NCBI RefSeq assembly: GCF_040207125.1
Contig: NZ_CP157940.1
Span: 3,658,001-3,722,000 of the forward strand
Length of the DNA stretch: 64,000 bases
DNA from: Lacrimispora sp. BS-2
GTDB lineage: Bacteria > Bacillota > Clostridia > Lachnospirales > Lachnospiraceae
Reading direction: 5' to 3'
The first letter of the stretch is position 1; every line of letters begins with the position of its first letter. The position numbers and the translations under genes are program-made. Shown here one piece after another: positions 59,656 to 64,000 of the stretch. The notes under the pieces were generated by a model, which had not been told where the DNA came from, did no database searches, and worked only from the letters and a program-made list of their open reading frames with translations.

Positions 59656-60757
59656 TTGCTTCTGCCTTGGAGATGCCCTCTTGGAAGTCGCCAATACCAA
59701 CGGTTACGCTGGCTTTTAAGTCGGCATCAGTAGGTGCACCTTCTGTTTCATCAATTGTAAGACCGGTGATCTCACTGGCTGTTTTGCCAACTGCATAAGC
59801 TGCGAAGCTGGCAGCCTGCTCATTCCACTCTTTGCCAATACCGGAAGCTTTTTTCATGCCATAAGCATCACCTAACTGATCCTTGGTCTTGAAATCAGTA
59901 GACTTTAAGTCGCTGGTGATTTTACCGGAAGCGTCAAAGTTTACGTTGACCTGAGAAGCGTCAAGTACACAGCTTGTGATTTTTCCGTCTACGCCAAAGC
60001 TTGCAATGGTGTAGGTAGAATAAGCCTGTGCTACGCCGTCAGCATCAGCATCTGCATCTTTGGACTTGCTGATACCTGTAACGATGCCGTATCCCAGCTT
60101 GTCGCCTGCCTGGGCACCTGTGCTCTTGGCATTTGCTGCAGCCTGCTCAACAACATTGATAAAGTCTCCGATATGAACGGTAATGGTAGCCTTTAAGTCT
60201 GCATCATCTGCAAGACCATCAGAAGAAACGGCAATTCCCTTTACTTCGTCAGCGGTTTTTCCGATTACGTACTGGGCAAAGCCGGCAGCCTGCTCATTCC
60301 ACTCTTTGCTGATAGCGGAAGCTTTTTTCATGCCGTATTTTTCTCCCAGTTCATTCTTGGATTCAACAACAGTGCCAAGATCTGTAAGCAGTTTTCCTTC
60401 TTTGGAGAAATTTACTTTGGTCTGAATTGCATCGATTTTACAGTCTACGATTTTGCCGCTGCCATCTACCAATACGGCTGCGAACATGGTATCTACTTCT
60501 GCAAGTCCATCTTTTTCTCCTGCATCTGTGGATTTGCCGATGGAAGAAATTACTGCATAACCGGTAGATAAAGCGCCTTCTGCGGCCTCAGCCTTTTCAG
60601 CTTCTGTGGTCTCCGCCTGTGCGGTAGTTTCGGCAGTTGTTGCTGCCTCTGTCGGTGCAGCAGTAGTTGGTGCCTGCTGTAAATTGGATGAACATCCTGC
60701 CAGGATAGATGCTGCCGCCATAAGACCGCAGCCTAAAGCTAAAACACGTTTTTTCAT
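59645..60757 (-). CDS. PplA-like lipoprotein with two flavin-type repeats
   Basis: 370 aa. Lipobox ILAGC (Cys 22), a 45-residue Thr/Ala/Glu tether and two repeats of about 145 residues. Each repeat has a segment ending GKI, GMKKASxIxKEWNEQAA, IGKTA or VGKTAxEI, and then DADLKATITVHIGDF or DADLKASVTVGIGDF. Position and layout match PplA, the flavinylated surface lipoprotein of FLEET loci; the Thr/Ser in DLKATIT/DLKASVT is the plausible FMN site, but the classic SGAT motif of ApbE targets is absent. AAGGAGGAG precedes the ATG. Confidence 0.82.
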   Translation of the reverse strand: MKKRVLALGCGLMAAASILAGCSSNLQQAPTTAAPTEAATTAETTAQAETTEAEKAEAAEGALSTGYAVISSIGKSTDAGEKDGLAEVDTMFAAVLVDGSGKIVDCKIDAIQTKVNFSKEGKLLTDLGTVVESKNELGEKYGMKKASAISKEWNEQAAGFAQYVIGKTADEVKGIAVSSDGLADDADLKATITVHIGDFINVVEQAAANAKSTGAQAGDKLGYGIVTGISKSKDADADADGVAQAYSTYTIASFGVDGKITSCVLDASQVNVNFDASGKITSDLKSTDFKTKDQLGDAYGMKKASGIGKEWNEQAASFAAYAVGKTASEITGLTIDETEGAPTDADLKASVTVGIGDFQEGISKAEANAK

Positions 60758-60792
60758 AGAAATTACTCCTCCTTATGTTGCTTTATATTGTA

Positions 60793-61779
60793 TTATTTTT
60801 TAATACCATAATAAGATTTATCCACCACGGTCATGATCCTGGCCTTCTTGGCTTCGGATAAATTAAGGCTTCCGATGGTGTTTACAGCTTTTGCATAATA
60901 TCTGCCGGCTATTGTCTTAGTATAAGCAGTTCCCCCGGCTTCTAAAACCCTGTCATAGAGTTCCTTAGCGGTAACCAGGCCGTTTTTAACCTGCTTTAAA
61001 AAGTTCTCATCCTGTTTCATGGCGTGGATGAGAGGAAGAGTGACAACTCCTTCTTCATAATCAGACCGGACGTTCTTCTTTGCATCTCTTTCATCCATCT
61101 CATAATCAATGCAGTCATCCATAAGCTGAAAGATCATGCCTACGTCGTTGCCGGCCTTCCGGTACATACGAAGCTTTTTCTTATCCTTTGTAGACAGCGC
61201 AGCACCGCCGAGAAAGGAGGCTTCAAAAAGTGCCGCCGTTTTTCCTTTGATGATGCTTAAATATCGGTAAACTGATAAGTCCAGGTTTCCATTGTTAATT
61301 TCCTGTCGCAGTTCACCCATGCAGATCCGGCATAAGTAATTGGGCATATCCAGGGTTTCGTATTCGCTTTTTTTAGGAATGGAAGCCGCCAGCTTAAGCG
61401 CCATGGATAAGAGGTAATCTCCGCATATGACCGCTGCCTTTTTTCCGAATCTCTTTTGAAGTGTATCGATTCCACGCCTTGTATCAGCGTCATCAATCAC
61501 ATCATCATGGACCAGGGTTGCCAGATGCAGCAGTTCCACTGCTGATGCCAAGGTAATGGCTTCAGCAGGGACCTTATCCTCTTCATTCATGGAACAGGCC
61601 ATCAGCCCATAGGCACGGATGAATTTACCTGTGGATTTTGCCAGATGGGCCGTATAAGTTCTGATGACAGGAGGCGCTGAAGATAAATGCTTTTCCACAG
61701 CCGCAGCCATTAAATCGAAAGCCTCTTCAAAGCCATACCGCAGGCTGTCTGCATCCTCCAACAATTCTCTATTAGTCAT
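60793..61779 (-). CDS. Polyprenyl diphosphate synthase (DmkB-type)
   Basis: 328-aa trans-prenyltransferase. First Asp-rich motif LVHDDVIDDADTRRG, second FQLMDDCIDYEMDE, with the Lys/Arg of SLRYGFEEAF-type start degenerate. Makes the isoprenoid chain of the quinone. Start overlaps Ndh2 by 8 bases. Confidence 0.92.
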   Translation of the reverse strand: MTNRELLEDADSLRYGFEEAFDLMAAAVEKHLSSAPPVIRTYTAHLAKSTGKFIRAYGLMACSMNEEDKVPAEAITLASAVELLHLATLVHDDVIDDADTRRGIDTLQKRFGKKAAVICGDYLLSMALKLAASIPKKSEYETLDMPNYLCRICMGELRQEINNGNLDLSVYRYLSIIKGKTAALFEASFLGGAALSTKDKKKLRMYRKAGNDVGMIFQLMDDCIDYEMDERDAKKNVRSDYEEGVVTLPLIHAMKQDENFLKQVKNGLVTAKELYDRVLEAGGTAYTKTIAGRYYAKAVNTIGSLNLSEAKKARIMTVVDKSYYGIKK

Positions 61780-63790
61780 TGTATAAATACCACTTCCTTA
61801 TAAAGGGAAGTTTTCTCCATTTTTTCTTAAGCCAGGGCATGAAATAATAATCAAGGCCAAGGGTTCTGCCGCCGCCGATCAAAATTGCTATGCCGGCAAA
61901 AATCATCCAGAACGTATTTAAGTAAAGACCGGTGGTGCAGACGAACATAAACTGAAGCACCAGGGAGGCAGCAGAGGAAAGGAAGTTGAATAAGCCCGCC
62001 ATCAAAGCCAGACCGATCAGGATCTCCGCAATCACAATACCGCGCTGCATGAACAGCTGCAGTCCGCCGTTAGGCAGGATCACTGTGTTCACAAACCAGT
62101 TCATAGGAGCAAAATCCAGTTTAAAGGCATAATCAGACAGAGTCGAATGGGATAAGCCTTTGGAACTGACGAGGGTAGCGTCGATTAATCCTAAAATATG
62201 ATAGGAGAAAACCGCAACACCGCTGGAAACTGCTTCTGTTGCAGCACCTGTGGCACTGGCTACCGCGTCTGCTGCTGCCGTAGTTGCGCTGGAAACCGCA
62301 TCTGCCGAAGGAGCTGCCCCTCCGATGCCTGTGATTCCGTAGGGAGCCAGAATGTTGTTGAAGAATTGATTGGCTCCGCCAAAGAATCCGCTCAGCATGG
62401 GCTGATCCATCCAGCCTTCCACGACCTTCATAACACCTTCAAACACCCATACGGCGCCCAGCCAGACGCGCAGCGGTACCAGCAGGAAGCTTGGGGTCCT
62501 GTTGGAGAAATGGCCTCCCAGGAAGCTTCTGCAGTTACGTACGGTAAAGAATTCGTGGCGTACATAGCTCCAGACCTTATTCCAGCCTAATACCTGGATA
62601 AAATAAATCACATTAATAAAATGCTTGGAAAGCATGGCAAGGAATGAACACAGGTTAAACATGAGATTGGGAAGTCCCACCCGTGCGACTCCATAGCGGC
62701 CGCCAACAGAAACCATAACGCCGTGGAAGGATGGTTTATACTCCTCCATGGCTCCTGAGCCGGATATGGCACAGACCATATTATGGGCGGCGGTATGAGC
62801 GCTCTGCTCACAGTTTTCCACCATCTGGGGAACAGGTATCTCTTCTCCCTGCGGTACATACATCATGTTGTCGCCTACTACGTAGACTTCTTCATGGTCT
62901 TTGGCCCTTAAGAAGGAATCTACCTGGATTCTTCCGCGCCCTACGGATTCCAGCGTCTTGGCTGCTTCTCCGGTGATATCTGCGCTTTCAATACCGGCGG
63001 TCCAGATTACTGTTCCGGCCGGATAACGGTTTTTCCTGCCATTCTGATTCAGTTCAATGAAATCCTTGCCGATGGCGGTTACACCGGTTTCCATCATTAC
63101 CTTTACGCCCATCTTTGCCAGGCGCTTTTCTACCTTGCCGGACAGTTTCTCAGGAAGGATGGGTACTGCCCTTTTTAAAACATCCACATTATGCATGGAG
63201 ATAAGAGACGGATCTATTTCATACTCTTCACATAAGAAGGGCACATATTCTGCAAGTTCTCCAGCCATTTCCACACCGGTAAAACCGGCTCCTACTACGT
63301 AGAAAGTCAAAAGACGGCGTTTTTCCGCTTCATCCGGCTCACAGGCCGCCTGGCGGAATACCTGGTGGATCCGTTCCTTTAATAACACAGCATCTTCATA
63401 AGACCAAAGCTTATAAGAGTGCTCCTCTGCACCCTCCACACCAAAATAAGTGGGCTTGGAGCCTGCGGCCAGGACCAGATAGTCGTATTCGTATTCGCCC
63501 AGGCTTCCCGTCAGCTTCTTTTCTTCAATGGAAATCTGGCTGATGGTATCTGTGATGATTTCAACATTCCTTCCAGCAAATACTTTTTTCAGGCTGATGC
63601 GGATGCTGTCTTCCTCCACTCTTCCAGCCGCCACCTCATGCAGTTCTGTGAGCATGGTATGGAACGGATGCCTGTCAATGATGGAGATGCTTACCTCGCT
63701 GTCCATCTTCATCTTGCGGAATTTTTTTTCCAGTTTTTTGGCAGTTAAAATACCGGCATAACCGGCACCTAATACTACTATTTTCTTCAA
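61772..63790 (-). CDS. ndh2: Ndh2-type NADH dehydrogenase with C-terminal membrane domain
   Basis: 672 aa. Type II NADH:quinone oxidoreductase: FAD site VVLGAGYAGILTAKKL, NADH site YVVGAGFTGVEMAGELAEY, and GDNMMYVPQGEEIPVPQMVE. Beyond residue 410 there is a DoxX-like membrane part with about four helices, interrupted by an Ala/Ser-rich low-complexity stretch (about 500-530). Such extended Ndh2 proteins feed electrons into demethylmenaquinone in FLEET loci. It starts with TTG at 63790, 5 bases after AAGGAGGGG. It is the first gene of the leftward operon. Confidence 0.92.
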   Translation of the reverse strand: MKKIVVLGAGYAGILTAKKLEKKFRKMKMDSEVSISIIDRHPFHTMLTELHEVAAGRVEEDSIRISLKKVFAGRNVEIITDTISQISIEEKKLTGSLGEYEYDYLVLAAGSKPTYFGVEGAEEHSYKLWSYEDAVLLKERIHQVFRQAACEPDEAEKRRLLTFYVVGAGFTGVEMAGELAEYVPFLCEEYEIDPSLISMHNVDVLKRAVPILPEKLSGKVEKRLAKMGVKVMMETGVTAIGKDFIELNQNGRKNRYPAGTVIWTAGIESADITGEAAKTLESVGRGRIQVDSFLRAKDHEEVYVVGDNMMYVPQGEEIPVPQMVENCEQSAHTAAHNMVCAISGSGAMEEYKPSFHGVMVSVGGRYGVARVGLPNLMFNLCSFLAMLSKHFINVIYFIQVLGWNKVWSYVRHEFFTVRNCRSFLGGHFSNRTPSFLLVPLRVWLGAVWVFEGVMKVVEGWMDQPMLSGFFGGANQFFNNILAPYGITGIGGAAPSADAVSSATTAAADAVASATGAATEAVSSGVAVFSYHILGLIDATLVSSKGLSHSTLSDYAFKLDFAPMNWFVNTVILPNGGLQLFMQRGIVIAEILIGLALMAGLFNFLSSAASLVLQFMFVCTTGLYLNTFWMIFAGIAILIGGGRTLGLDYYFMPWLKKKWRKLPFIRKWYLYND

Positions 63791-63840
63791 GTCTTCCCCT
63801 CCTTGCGTGATAGCGGCTCACAAAACGCCACTTTGACATT

Positions 63841-63849
63841 ATTATAACA
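63841..63849 (-). promoter_or_regulatory. Extended -10 promoter of the FLEET operon
   Basis: On the minus strand TGTTATAAT, an extended -10, lies about 50 bases before the ndh2 start. The -35 is weak. The remaining bases to 64000 are AT-rich with no gene or clear riboswitch. Confidence 0.6.
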
Positions 63850-64000
63850 TATAGGATCGGTTTTTACCATAATTTTATCCCAAAACGATAATTTTTACCA
63901 TTTTTATTTTTTTAAGAAAATCAACTGTCTAATGGGGCATTGGCGGGAATAAAAACTTACTCCGCAGATGCTTCTGTTAATGATTTTGGGCTTATTTTTA

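Noticed and set aside
63791..64000. FMN riboswitch before the FLEET operon
   Set aside because: The region is AT-rich and I could not find the conserved stem blocks of the FMN riboswitch.
1..64000. CRISPR array, tRNA or rRNA genes, intact insertion sequences
   Set aside because: No regularly spaced repeats, no cloverleaf-like or rRNA-like stretches and no transposase or integrase motifs were seen on either strand.

Overview
The window looks like chromosome of an anaerobic gut-type Firmicute, most likely a Lachnospiraceae (Clostridium cluster XIVa) member. The reasons are AGGAGG-type ribosome binding sites, many TTG/GTG starts, DUF4317 and DUF6070-like proteins, YesM/YesN two-component systems, ferredoxin-linked indolepyruvate oxidoreductase and a flavin-based extracellular electron transfer (FLEET) locus. 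No rRNA, tRNA, CRISPR array or intact transposase was seen.

Layout. 1-8.9 kb: a sugar/glycan operon (ABC permease end, PfkB kinase, GH4, GH38 alpha-mannosidase, M17 aminopeptidase, an unrecognised 525-aa protein). 9-11.7 kb: small membrane and DUF proteins, one truncated. 11.7-19.5 kb: an AraC regulator divergent from a siderophore uptake operon (two binding lipoproteins, two FecCD permeases, ATPase, exporter-type ABC protein), with a strong promoter and a DtxR-like palindrome. 19.6-26.3 kb: an iron(III)-type ABC importer with a YesMN two-component system. 26.3-52.9 kb: a visibly more AT-rich accessory island. 52.9-64 kb: a GC-richer leftward locus with an SsuABC/NMT1-type importer, UbiX, UbiA, UbiD, ApbE, a repeated FLEET lipoprotein, a polyprenyl diphosphate synthase and Ndh2.

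The island is the interesting part. It holds (a) a TcdR/UviA-like small sigma factor and three exact copies of one unusual promoter, TTTACA-N16-CTTCTT: in front of the sigma gene itself, of a leaderless 747-aa DUF1906 cell-wall protein, and, on the minus strand, of an unannotated 26-aa membrane peptide. (b) A BlaR1/BlaI sensor-repressor pair with no beta-lactamase, and three BlaI-type operators (TATTAC-N4-GTAATA), one lying exactly between the -35 and -10 of a membrane-protein gene. (c) A biosynthetic region: a mini-Lon protease overlapping an FkbO/Hyg5-type chorismatase, a U32 Fe-S protein, GNAT acyltransferases, IorA/IorB, a 28-aa RiPP precursor with its radical SAM/SPASM maturase, an AgrC/LytTR two-component system, and an unregulated DAHP synthase. 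(d) A decayed second copy of the RiPP cassette next to the chorismatase and a fragment of a second iorA start, showing that the cluster has been duplicated and eroded.

Working model (inference): the DAHP synthase and chorismatase feed a chorismate-derived aromatic acid; IorAB supplies aryl-acyl-CoA to the GNATs; the U32 protein could be an oxygen-independent hydroxylase; the RiPP is probably controlled by the LytTR regulator through an AgrA-like box in front of its precursor. Separately, the sigma factor and BlaI connect cell-wall stress to leaderless wall-active proteins. The adjacent UbiA/UbiX/UbiD genes offer a possible quinone link to the hydroxybenzoate, but the two loci are separate transcription units.
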